In this document: one piece after another, positions 1 through 6,068 of the stretch
How the letters are laid out: each line of letters begins with the position of its first letter
Numbering within the stretch: the stretch's first letter is position 1
Source: Stagnihabitans sp038231775
GTDB taxonomy: Bacteria > Pseudomonadota > Alphaproteobacteria > Rhodobacterales > Rhodobacteraceae
Assembly: GCA_038231775.1 (NCBI GenBank)
Contig: JBBRKS010000214.1
Span: 1-6,177 of the forward strand
DNA length: 6,177 nucleotides
Direction of reading: 5' to 3'
The notes under the pieces: model-generated
Told to the model about the DNA's origin: nothing
What the model saw: only the letters and a program-made list of their open reading frames with translations
Database searches by the model: none
Program-made: the position numbers and the translations under genes

Positions 1-64
1 ATAAAGGAAAGAACGGCTTCAACCGCTCCATCTGCGCGTCTGTCAGCCAGAATAGATCACCCAT
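1..64 (-). CDS. IS5-family transposase, N-terminal fragment (cut by window edge)
   Basis: Read on the minus strand from the ATG at 64-62, this gives MGDLFWLTDAQMERLKPFFP and continues off the left edge. This opening (Gly-Asp-Leu-Phe-Trp-Leu-Thr-Asp, then Gln-Met, then Leu-x-Pro-Phe-Phe-Pro) is typical of the short IS5-family transposases common in alphaproteobacteria. A good ribosome binding site, GGGGAGGTG, lies just upstream of the ATG on the minus strand and supports this start. Only 21 codons are visible, so the DDE domain and the gene's integrity cannot be judged. It is a different transposase from the one at 3615-4987, whose N-terminus is unrelated at sequence level. The family call rests on recognition of the opening only. 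Confidence 0.8.
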   Translation of the reverse strand, partial: MGDLFWLTDAQMERLKPFFPL

Positions 65-137
65 GCGACACCTCCCCGGTGCCGCGAATGAATCAGTGAA
101 ACAGGCCGGAAACAAGTGGATTAATGAGTTCTGAGCC
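1..137 (-). mobile_element. One end of an IS5-family insertion sequence
   Basis: The transposase start at 64 implies that the element's terminal inverted repeat lies a short way to the right. The stretch at about 121-137 (minus strand: GCTCAGAACTCATTAATCC) has the look of such an end. It abuts CTAG at 137-140, which fits the YTAR target preference known for part of the IS5 family. The other end is outside the window, so neither the repeat nor a target duplication can be confirmed. The boundary is approximate. Confidence 0.45.
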
Positions 138-148
138 TAGATCAGCCA

Positions 149-164
149 CGGACCGAAAGGTCCG
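149..164 (+). terminator. GAAA-capped hairpin followed by TTTC, possible terminator
   Basis: CGGACC (149-154) and GGTCCG (159-164) are perfect complements around a GAAA tetraloop, and TTTCTA follows. A six-pair GC-rich stem with a stable tetraloop fits a weak intrinsic terminator on the plus strand. The T tract is short and no plus-strand gene is seen to its left, so it could equally be a remnant of a dispersed repeat. Confidence 0.35.
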
Positions 165-424
165 TTTCTAGTGGGAACAGTTCGGCCCGCTGTTTGCAGC
201 CGAGATCTGCCGTTGGCAGGTTGATTGCGTGAAAACGAGTTGTTGGCGCTGGCTTCTGGACCAGGTTTTCGCGGAATTAAATGTGGAACACGCTACCTCT
301 TGCCTACTGACATTTCGCCAGATACGGCCGGAAAACCGAACGTGGGTCTGGGTAGCCCACGCACGCCGGTTTTTGGCAAATGCAAGCCCTTGAAACTTGT
401 GCCAATATGCCTGCAGCGGCTCAC

Positions 425-452
425 TTGGTGTGGCCTTATATCCTCACACCAA
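425..452. promoter_or_regulatory. Eight-base perfect inverted repeat upstream of cls
   Basis: TTGGTGTG (425-432) and CACACCAA (445-452) are exact reverse complements separated by 12 bases containing TTATAT. The repeat ends 30 bases before the cls ATG. It could be an operator overlapping a promoter (TTATAT resembles a -10 box, although no -35 is evident) or a stem in the mRNA leader. The function is inferred from position and symmetry only. Confidence 0.35.
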
Positions 453-471
453 TGTCAAGCCGCCGTTGCCT

Positions 472-477
472 GAGGGG
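472..477 (+). promoter_or_regulatory. Ribosome binding site of cls
   Basis: GAGGGG lies five bases before the ATG at 483. It decides that start, which also matches the family's N-terminal membrane anchor. Confidence 0.6.
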
Positions 478-482
478 CCAAG

Positions 483-1910
483 ATGCTGATCGCACTACAC
501 ATATTGCTTCAAGTCGGTCTTATCATTCGCGCGCTTTTACGACCGCATCGTGACCCGGCGTCGCGCATCGCCTGGATCCTGGTTATCCTCGCTTTGCCGG
601 TCATCGGTATTGTTGCCTACATGCTTTTGGGCGAAACCAATATTGGCCGCGAGCGCGTGGCCCGTATGAAGAGCGTATTGGCTAATTTGCCGGACATCAC
701 CCTTACGCCCGGCTATGACGCTGCGGCCGCGAAACCTGATGTACCCGAGCGTTATCTGGCACCCTTCAAGTTCGGGCAGTCTGTCAATGGCTTCGAGGCA
801 GTAGGCGGCAATCAAGCGCGTCTTATGGCGGATTCCAATGCCGCGATGAATGCGATGGTGGCCGACATCGACGCTGCAAAACAACATGTACATTTGCTTT
901 TCTACATCTGGATGCCCGACAACAACGGGAAGAAGATGGCGGACGCGCTTGCCCGCGCGGTCGCACGCGGGGTTGCCTGTCGTGCGATGGTCGACGATCT
1001 TGGCTCTCGGCTGCTGATCAAATCTGACCTGTGGGCCGGCATGGCTGCAGCAGGCGTGAAACTTGAGCGAGCGCTGACGATCGGCAATCCGATCTTGCGG
1101 TCGATTTACGGGCGAGTGGATTTGCGAAACCATCGAAAGATTGTGGTCATAGATAACGGGATCACGTTTTGCGGCAGTCAGAACTGCGCGGACCCGGAAT
1201 TTCTGACCAAGGCAAAATACGCCCCCTGGGTGGACGCGGTCATGCGGTTTACCGGGCCGATCGTTCGCCAGAACCAATATATTTTCGTCGCCGACTGGAT
1301 GGCAACTTGCGACGAGGACATCCACGATGTTTTGCTTGAACCTTTGGCGCGGCCCGAACCGGGATTTACAGCACAGGTGATCGCCAGCGGACCGACTGTC
1401 CGCCATTCAGCCGCGCCGGAGATGTTTGAGTCGTTGATCTACAGCGCCCGAAGCAAGATTTTCGCCACCACGCCTTACTACGTCCCGGTTGAGTCGCTGC
1501 AAAGCGCGCTTTGTGCCGCAGCGAACCGAGGAGTCGACACCACAATCATCTTCCCGGCCCGCAATGATGATTTCGCGGTCGGGGCAACCAGCAGGAGTTA
1601 CTACTTCGACCTGCTGGAAGCCGGAGTGAAGGTTTACGAATACGGTGCAGGGCTGTTGCACACTAAATCGATGACTGTGGATGGCGAGATCGCGCTGATT
1701 GGTTCCACCAACATGGATCGCCGCAGCTTCGATCTGAACTACGAAAACAACATCCTGCTTTGCGATGTCAGCGCAACCGCCGCAATTTACGAACGGCAAC
1801 AAGAATACCTCGCGGACAGCCGGGCGGTCTCGCTTGAAGAGGTGGCTGCCTGGACCTGGCGGAAACGTCTGTGGAACAACACCCTTGCCATCGTCGGCCC
1901 AGTTCTCTGA
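483..1910 (+). CDS. cls: Cardiolipin synthase (ClsA-like, phospholipase D superfamily)
   Basis: The product is a 475-residue inner-membrane enzyme predicted to condense two phosphatidylglycerol molecules into cardiolipin plus glycerol. Two hydrophobic helices (about residues 2-19 and 29-49) match the PLD-nuclease N-terminal anchor of bacterial cardiolipin synthases. Two complete HKD catalytic motifs follow: H217-x-K219-x4-D224, then GSQN at 231-234; and H393-x-K395-x4-D400, then GSTN at 407-410. The length is close to that of ClsA (about 480 residues), and the C-terminus (Trp-Asn-Asn-Thr, then Gly-Pro-Val-Leu) is of family type, so the gene appears intact. The next gene on the right points the opposite way, so it is probably transcribed alone. 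Other members of this superfamily can transfer phosphatidyl groups to other alcohols, so the exact product is not proven. Confidence 0.93.
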   Translation: MLIALHILLQVGLIIRALLRPHRDPASRIAWILVILALPVIGIVAYMLLGETNIGRERVARMKSVLANLPDITLTPGYDAAAAKPDVPERYLAPFKFGQSVNGFEAVGGNQARLMADSNAAMNAMVADIDAAKQHVHLLFYIWMPDNNGKKMADALARAVARGVACRAMVDDLGSRLLIKSDLWAGMAAAGVKLERALTIGNPILRSIYGRVDLRNHRKIVVIDNGITFCGSQNCADPEFLTKAKYAPWVDAVMRFTGPIVRQNQYIFVADWMATCDEDIHDVLLEPLARPEPGFTAQVIASGPTVRHSAAPEMFESLIYSARSKIFATTPYYVPVESLQSALCAAANRGVDTTIIFPARNDDFAVGATSRSYYFDLLEAGVKVYEYGAGLLHTKSMTVDGEIALIGSTNMDRRSFDLNYENNILLCDVSATAAIYERQQEYLADSRAVSLEEVAAWTWRKRLWNNTLAIVGPVL

Positions 1911-2004
1911 GCTTGGACGGATAAGATGCCATAGTTCCTGCATGCCTGATTTATCTCGCCGAATGAACGGCGCAGGGACTCTCGGAAGCTAACGCCAGCG
2001 TCAG

Positions 2005-2030
2005 CGAGGCCCAGGCAATCCCTCGTTTTA
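2005..2030 (+). terminator. Weak terminator-like hairpin downstream of cls
   Basis: CGAGG (2005-2009) pairs with CCTCG (2021-2025) across an 11-base loop, and TTTTA follows directly. It lies about 95 bases past the cls stop. The stem is short, so this is a weak candidate. An imperfect seven-pair stem at 1988-2005 lies immediately before it. Confidence 0.3.
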
Positions 2031-2166
2031 GAAGGGGTTGTCGTTAAATCCACGCAACCTTAATTCACAAAGGCTAAACCGCATTCGGTTTTTCGATGCT
2101 CCAGTCCACTAACTCATCACCACGCCAGTTATAGATCTGAACCAAGAGCATTACCAAATTGAACAA

Positions 2167-2205
2167 CGGGCCGGAGCATCATATTCCATCAGCCCGCCTT
2201 TTTTT
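2167..2205 (+). terminator. Stem-loop with a seven-T tail, candidate terminator
   Basis: CGGGC (2167-2171) pairs with GCCCG (2192-2196), and seven Ts follow at 2199-2205. Within the 20-base loop, GGA (2173-2175) can pair with TCC (2185-2187). In the plus direction this would end transcripts coming from cls before they enter the oppositely oriented DUF2127 gene, whose stop is at 2218. The long loop keeps confidence moderate. On the minus strand there is no T run, so it would not terminate the DUF2127 transcript. Confidence 0.45.
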
Positions 2206-2217
2206 GGTGCGGCGAAC

Positions 2218-2700
2218 TCAATCTGTCGGCAAGTGTTTGCGCCGAAGGCGCCACTCATGCACGATGAGAATAATCACAACCAAATCGAAAATTGTCAGCA
2301 AGATTAAGCCGAAGGAATGCGAGTAAGTGTACCTGTAGAGTTGGTAGGCAATGAATGCGCCAAGCGCCAACAAGGACAATGGATACGCAATGAGCCTCTC
2401 CCTCAGAAGTCCGACCACCAGGACCGCTTTGATCAGGCCGTGGCCCAAAAGGTAGATGGCGTAGAACGACTCGGTTGTTGCGGTCAAGTGTTGTGCGGCT
2501 TCGAGCAGATGGGAAGCTACGAAGTCGCGTGGATCTTCGACCAGTTCTTCCAAGGTCAGCGCATTTATCCAGATCAGAATGGACTCAGTGCTGAAAAAAT
2601 AGAAAAAGAGGCCCCCAATGATCTCTATGACCGCATGCAACCCCTTGAGGATCAGGCTGAGGCGGAATATTTGGTGGATTCGGTGTTCGAGGATCTGCAT
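2218..2700 (-). CDS. DUF2127 family integral membrane protein
   Basis: The product is a 160-residue membrane protein with four likely helices (about 15-38, 76-99, 103-124 and 129-148). The hallmarks match DUF2127: an N-terminal amphipathic start running into Leu-Ile-Leu-Lys-Gly; an EDPRDFVA segment (55-62) in the first extramembrane stretch; YLLGHGLIKAVLVVGLLR (83-100); and YPLSL followed by AYQLYRYTYSHSFGLILLT (118-136). The family has no established biochemical function. I chose the ATG at 2700 rather than the in-frame TTG three codons upstream, because the protein then begins directly with the conserved region. Neither start has a strong ribosome binding site. The gene is divergent from the PAP2 gene, with 35 bases between start codons, suggesting shared regulation. 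No truncation is seen. Confidence 0.85.
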   Translation of the reverse strand: MQILEHRIHQIFRLSLILKGLHAVIEIIGGLFFYFFSTESILIWINALTLEELVEDPRDFVASHLLEAAQHLTATTESFYAIYLLGHGLIKAVLVVGLLRERLIAYPLSLLALGAFIAYQLYRYTYSHSFGLILLTIFDLVVIILIVHEWRLRRKHLPTD

Positions 2701-2735
2701 GGCGACCAATATTCTGGATTACGAGAAGACACGCA
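2701..2735. promoter_or_regulatory. 35-base divergent intergenic spacer
   Basis: The ATGs at 2700 (minus) and 2736 (plus) leave only 35 bases for control of two divergent genes. GAGAAG at about 2723-2728 can serve as a modest ribosome binding site for the plus gene. There is no room for two full promoters, so at least one must lie within the opposite gene. An AT-rich core (CCAATATTCTGG) is nearly symmetric. Confidence 0.45.
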
Positions 2736-3278
2736 ATGGATGATGAAGTCACTCACTGGATAAACTCCTTTGCAGGTGTCAATCCTTTCGTCGATGAAGC
2801 GATGATAAGGATCACGCAAGTCGGAGTGCCTGTCATCATCGCCTTTGTCGTTCTGCAATGGTGGAGCGGGAGCGACCGCACTCACGTTCGACATAGTGTC
2901 GTCAGCGCTGGCATGGCGTTCCTGCTTGGCCTCGTGATCAATCAGGGGCTGCTTCTCTTCATCCACCGTATGCGCCCATATGATGCGGGCGTGTCCCATC
3001 TCTTGATTGCACCAAGTGCCGATTGGTCCTTTCCTTCAGATCACGCTACGGCCACCATTTCGGTATGCGCGACGTTTTTCCTAAACAAATTGGCGAGTCG
3101 AACCATTGTCCTGTTCTTGGCGGCATTGCTCGTTTGCTGTTCCCGTATTTACGTGGGTACGCATTACGTTACCGACATTGTGGGTGGTGCTCTGACCGGC
3201 GTCATGGCTGCCCTGATCGTTCGCAACAGATATCGCGAACACAGTTATCTGGATCGGATTCTGACAAACATTCTTTGA
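2736..3278 (+). CDS. PAP2-family lipid phosphatase, BcrC-like (putative undecaprenyl-diphosphatase)
   Basis: The product is a 180-residue polytopic membrane phosphatase. The three PAP2 signature regions are visible: R80-P81 after His-Arg-Met; FPSDH at 99-103 with catalytic H103; and SR (136-137) with H143 and D147 in the S-R-x5-H-x3-D pattern. The segment between motifs one and two (Leu-Ile-Ala-Pro-Ser-Ala-Asp-Trp-Ser) resembles the BcrC/YbjG group, which dephosphorylates undecaprenyl diphosphate to recycle the cell-wall carrier lipid. Phosphatidate is an alternative substrate, and the sequence alone cannot decide. The classic motif-one lysine is absent: position 73 is Leu. Hydrophobic helices lie at about 30-43, 56-75, 104-117, 121-136 and 148-163. 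The ATG at 2736 suits the family's opening (Ile-Asn-Ser-Phe-Ala-Gly). The gene is apparently intact. Confidence 0.88.
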   Translation: MDDEVTHWINSFAGVNPFVDEAMIRITQVGVPVIIAFVVLQWWSGSDRTHVRHSVVSAGMAFLLGLVINQGLLLFIHRMRPYDAGVSHLLIAPSADWSFPSDHATATISVCATFFLNKLASRTIVLFLAALLVCCSRIYVGTHYVTDIVGGALTGVMAALIVRNRYREHSYLDRILTNIL

Positions 3279-3614
3279 TCGGCGCCCAGAATTTCGTGAG
3301 CCTTGAAAATATGTTCCGCAGCGGTTTTCCACTGCAACAACGCAAGGTGGCAGCTGGCTTAGGAATGTAGGCACCTGCGGCTGACGTAACCTTCTTTGCT
3401 GAACAGTAATACCCCACCGACAGTTCTATGCGCCTGAAACCTATTTTCAGTTAAATCGGGTCCGACCGTGATAATCGTCGACTTGGCCGCTCCCCATTGG
3501 TGAACATTGCAAGCCCACCTTGGCAATGAGGTGCCGTCGGGGGGGGGTGCAACATCAAAGTCGCTTGACGGGAAAACCTCCGATCAGCCTTAATTCCACA
3601 TGCTGGCACCGTTC
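3279..3614. other. Gene-free stretch between the PAP2 gene and the IS5-type transposase
   Basis: No coding region is supported here; the open frames overlapping it are antisense to, or run on from, the PAP2 gene. Visible items are a CTGAAA/TTTCAG hairpin (3434-3450) with a five-base loop, a CACCT/AGGTG hairpin near 3517-3534, and an uninterrupted run of nine Gs at 3539-3547. The left end of the insertion sequence probably lies in the last part, at about 3550-3610. I could not find a convincing inverted repeat with the sequence right of 4987. No strong terminator for the PAP2 gene was recognised. Confidence 0.5.
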
Positions 3615-4987
3615 TTAGTTCAGCCTGAACAACGCGGTCAGGCTGGCGGCGGTCGATCTGGGTTGCTTTGATGGGACATGAATGCCGCCAAGATGGCCAT
3701 CACGACGAGCTGCCAAAGCGCTCTGAGGTGGGCGAGGATCTTGCGGATGTTGTGGCCGCTGCCGCATAGGACGGCGAAGATCGCGTCTCCGATGGTGCCT
3801 TTCAGCGGGCAGCGTGCGAGACGGCCGTCGGTCTTCATGTGGCCGATCTCGGGCTCGATGGCGCTGCGGCGGCGCAGGTCGGCGATTATCTTGGGCGTCA
3901 GGCCTGCTGCGGGTGCCGCTGATCAGCACGCGGGTTTTGTCGACACCATGGCCGCGATAGCCACGGTCGACGACAACAAGGTCGGGGCGCTGGTCGGTCA
4001 GGATTTCCATTTGTTCGAGCGCCGGACCCAGGGTATGGCCGTCATAGGGATTGCCTGGAAAGCTGCGCATGCCGACCACAAAGCCTTCGTGCAGGGTCGT
4101 CGTCAGACTGACCTTGCAGCCAAACTCATGAGCCGCACCCGGGCCTTGCCCTTGGAGATGCAGTCGACTTCGGGTTCGTGTAGGGCGTAGATCTTGTCAG
4201 CACCCTTGGGCTGTTGATGCAGCAGGCGGGAGACGAGGGCGAGCTTGGTCGCAACAAGGTCCCGCACGGGACCGATCGGGATGTCATCGAGGTGGCGGCG
4301 CAGATCACGCATCACCCGGCCGGTGTAGCCTTTCAACCTCTTCAATGCCTTGCGCATTCGGCGGAATTGCTTGGCGTGAGCATAGCGGCCGACCTGCAAG
4401 GCCAGTCTCGGGGCCAGGCGGGCGTAGGACTGCCGCAGGTCCACCCCGGCCTCCTGCGCCAGGCTGATCAGCTGCGCCCGCGCCCGCTCATAGAGCCGGC
4501 CATCGGTGGGATAGGCGATATTCTTCTGCATGACAGTTGTGTCGACGGCCACTTGGCTGAGGCTGACCTCGTCGATGGCACCAGATTTGCGCCCGGCCTG
4601 AATGGTCTGGGTCAACAACCACTCGACACCTTCCTCGCCGATCCGCTTGCGCCAACGCGTCAATAACGACGGGTCGACCGGCAGGCGGTGCTGAAAGAAC
4701 ACTTCACCGGTAAAGTGCTGATAATAGGGGTTTTCGACCCAGCGGGCGACAACCGCCTCGTCCGACAGCCGGAAGGCGTGCTGAAGATAAAGCAACCCCG
4801 CCACCAGGCGCGGCGGTGTCGCAGGGCGACCAGTCGACGAGGGAAAGAAACCGGACCACTCCCGCTCAAAGACCTCCCAATCGATCAAACCGGTCAGCTT
4901 CACCAAAGCGTGGCGCAGGTCGATCAGGTCAATGAGACGCGGGCGCAAGAGATCATCCTGTTCGGACGGACGCGGGCGGTGCTTCAT
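3615..4987 (-). pseudogene. IS5-family transposase (DUF772 plus DDE domain), broken by frameshifts
   Basis: From the ATG at 4987, 294 residues read as the DUF772-type N-terminal region (GRPATPPRLVAGLLYLQH near 53-70; PYYQHFTGEVFFQH near 87-100) and the first catalytic Asp, D149, in VAVDTTV. Around 4131-4135 one base appears to be missing. The protein continues in another frame as HEFGCKVSL, NPYDGHTL and VVVDRGYRGHG, which carries the second Asp at codon 3968-3966. Near 3905-3908 one extra base returns reading to the first frame, with SAIEPEIGHMK carrying the catalytic Glu (codon 3856-3854), then GHNIRKILAHLRALW. The first-frame stop is at 3640-3638. An ending SLTALFRLN with stop at 3617-3615 in the second frame looks more like the family C-terminus, so a third shift is possible. 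As read, no single frame holds all three catalytic residues. Confidence 0.88.
3615..4987 (-). mobile_element. IS5-family insertion sequence, ends not resolved
   Basis: The element is recognised by its transposase pseudogene, which fills it. It is of higher GC than the flanking spacers and sits between two lipid-enzyme genes that share one orientation. The true ends must lie a little outside the coding span, at about 3550-3614 and 4988-5060. I compared the two flanks by eye and found no clear terminal inverted repeat or target duplication, so the ends may be eroded or simply not visible to me. It probably cannot make its own active transposase but could be moved in trans if its ends are sound. 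Confidence 0.6.
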
Positions 4988-5105
4988 GGGCAGTCACCAA
5001 ATTGCAGGGTTCTGGAAGAAATCATACGAAACCTTGCACGTCACGGCCAGACAAATCACTCCATTACCACGTGAAAACAATGCATTACGAGTTATTCAGG
5101 TCGAA

Positions 5106-5149
5106 CTTCTTAGTTGGAGCGTCATTAAAGCGGGCAGCTACCTAAGAAG
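5106..5149. repeat. Eight-base inverted repeat upstream of the lipid kinase gene
   Basis: CTTCTTAG (5106-5113) and CTAAGAAG (5142-5149) are perfect reverse complements with 28 bases between. The right arm ends 61 bases before the kinase ATG at 5211. The spacing would suit a dimeric or looped repressor site or a leader stem. No function is shown. The remaining 4988-5210 spacer has no gene and no clear promoter. Confidence 0.3.
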
Positions 5150-5198
5150 CGCCCCACACAGGTTCCGTCTAGCCGACCTACTTCCCTATTCGACTAAT

Positions 5199-5204
5199 GA
5201 GGAG
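5199..5204 (+). promoter_or_regulatory. Ribosome binding site of the lipid kinase gene
   Basis: GAGGAG lies six bases before the ATG at 5211. It settles that start over the open frame's upstream extension, which runs back to 4932 into the transposase. Confidence 0.75.
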
Positions 5205-5210
5205 CTGCAC

Positions 5211-6068
5211 ATGGCACAGTTTCTAACCTGTATACTCAACGAAAAGGCCGGCTACGGTACCGCGGCCAAATCGCAAGCTCTTGTTTCAAAGATCGCTCAC
5301 CAATGGGGATGGGAAGCGCATTTCCTGGTATCCGCGGACGGCGCTGATCTGAAGTCGCTCGCGCAGAAAGCACGTTCCATAAGCGGCCTGGTCGTAGGGG
5401 GAGGCGGTGACGGAACGATCGCAGCGGTGGCTTCAGCGCTGGTAGGCACCGATACGACTCTTGGAGTGTTGCCCATGGGAACGCTCAACCACTTCGCAAA
5501 GGATCTCGGCATACCGCTTGAAATCGAAAAAGCGGTGCAAAACCTGTTCACCGGAAAAATCAGTCGGGTGGACGTCGGCGACGTGAACGGCCGCATCTTC
5601 CTCAACAATTCCAGCATTGGCTTTTATCCCCAAATCGTGCGGGCACGCGAAAGGGAACAACGCCAAGGCCGCAGTAAATGGGTCGCTTTTGCAAAGGCCA
5701 CTGTCCATATCCTGCAAAAGTCGCGCAGATTGCATGTCTGCATGGCGCACGATCATGGACCCATGCAGACCTATGACACGCCTTTTGTCTTCATCGGTAA
5801 TAACCGCTATAATCTGGCAGGGCTGGAGATTGGCACCCGCGCTGCTCTGGACAGTGGCAAATTGTGGGTCTGCGCAGCACCTAAGGCTGGTCGGTTCAGC
5901 CTGTTTGTGCTGGCGGTCGAAACCCTGCTGGGGATTGTCAGCGAGGTTGACCTCGCTGCTTTTGAAACCGAACAGACTGAACTGAAATCGGACAGGCGCC
6001 ATTTGCACGTCGCAACCGACGGTGAAGTCAGCCTGATGCAGGGGAATCGCGTTTGGAATCTGACCTGA
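5211..6068 (+). CDS. Diacylglycerol kinase family lipid kinase, C-terminus replaced
   Basis: The product is a 285-residue DAGK_cat-type protein, which phosphorylates diacylglycerol (or a similar lipid alcohol) with ATP at the inner membrane face. It is a soluble-fold enzyme unlike the small membrane DgkA. The glycine-rich nucleotide loop GGGGDGT (63-69) is present, followed by GVLPMGTLNHFAKDLGIP (85-102), FLNNSSIGFYP (130-140), GNNRY (196-200) and the conserved DGE (270-272). The ATG at 5211 has an excellent ribosome binding site and the product starts like the family (short strand, then Asn-x-Lys-Ala-Gly). After Q277 (codon 6039-6041) the usual ending, a Pro-Leu-Arg-Tyr-x-Ile-type strand of about 15 residues, is absent. 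Eight unrelated residues (GNRVWNLT) precede the stop. The catalytic core is intact but stability may be affected. It shares direction with the PAP2 gene. Confidence 0.87.
   Translation: MAQFLTCILNEKAGYGTAAKSQALVSKIAHQWGWEAHFLVSADGADLKSLAQKARSISGLVVGGGGDGTIAAVASALVGTDTTLGVLPMGTLNHFAKDLGIPLEIEKAVQNLFTGKISRVDVGDVNGRIFLNNSSIGFYPQIVRAREREQRQGRSKWVAFAKATVHILQKSRRLHVCMAHDHGPMQTYDTPFVFIGNNRYNLAGLEIGTRAALDSGKLWVCAAPKAGRFSLFVLAVETLLGIVSEVDLAAFETEQTELKSDRRHLHVATDGEVSLMQGNRVWNLT

Larger units (their letters stand above)
141..482. other. Gene-free leader between the IS end and the cardiolipin synthase gene
   Basis: I see no convincing gene here. The only long open frame (TTG start at 225, end at 473) lacks a ribosome binding site and recognisable domains, and its composition looks random. 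The region is instead rich in short inverted repeats: a GAAA hairpin at 149-164, AACAG/CTGTT at 176-194, CTGCC/GGCAG at 207-219, CGTGGG/CCCACG at 341-361, and an eight-base perfect repeat at 425-452. The promoter of the cardiolipin synthase gene should lie here, but I found no clear -35/-10 pair. Part of it may be decayed sequence left by earlier insertions. Confidence 0.5.

Noticed and set aside
225..473. 82-codon open frame upstream of cls
   Set aside because: It has a TTG start, no ribosome binding site and no recognisable domain or membrane pattern, and it overlaps several inverted repeats. It is probably chance.
537..1406. 289-codon minus-strand frame inside cls
   Set aside because: It is antisense to a clearly conserved enzyme, and its product resembles no known protein and is typical of a high-GC shadow frame.
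2317..2763. 148-codon plus-strand frame antisense to the DUF2127 gene
   Set aside because: The minus-strand reading gives a recognised membrane family with conserved motifs; the plus reading is unlike any protein I know.
3905..4135. Programmed frameshifting in the central transposase
   Set aside because: Two offsetting shifts and perhaps a third, without clear slippery heptamers, are better explained by decay or sequencing error.
3560..5050. Terminal inverted repeats of the central IS
   Set aside because: I compared both flanks by eye and found only short, unconvincing similarities, so no ends are claimed.
4932..5210. Upstream extension of the lipid kinase frame into the transposase
   Set aside because: The ATG at 5211 has a strong ribosome binding site and matches the family start. 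The extension crosses antisense transposase sequence.
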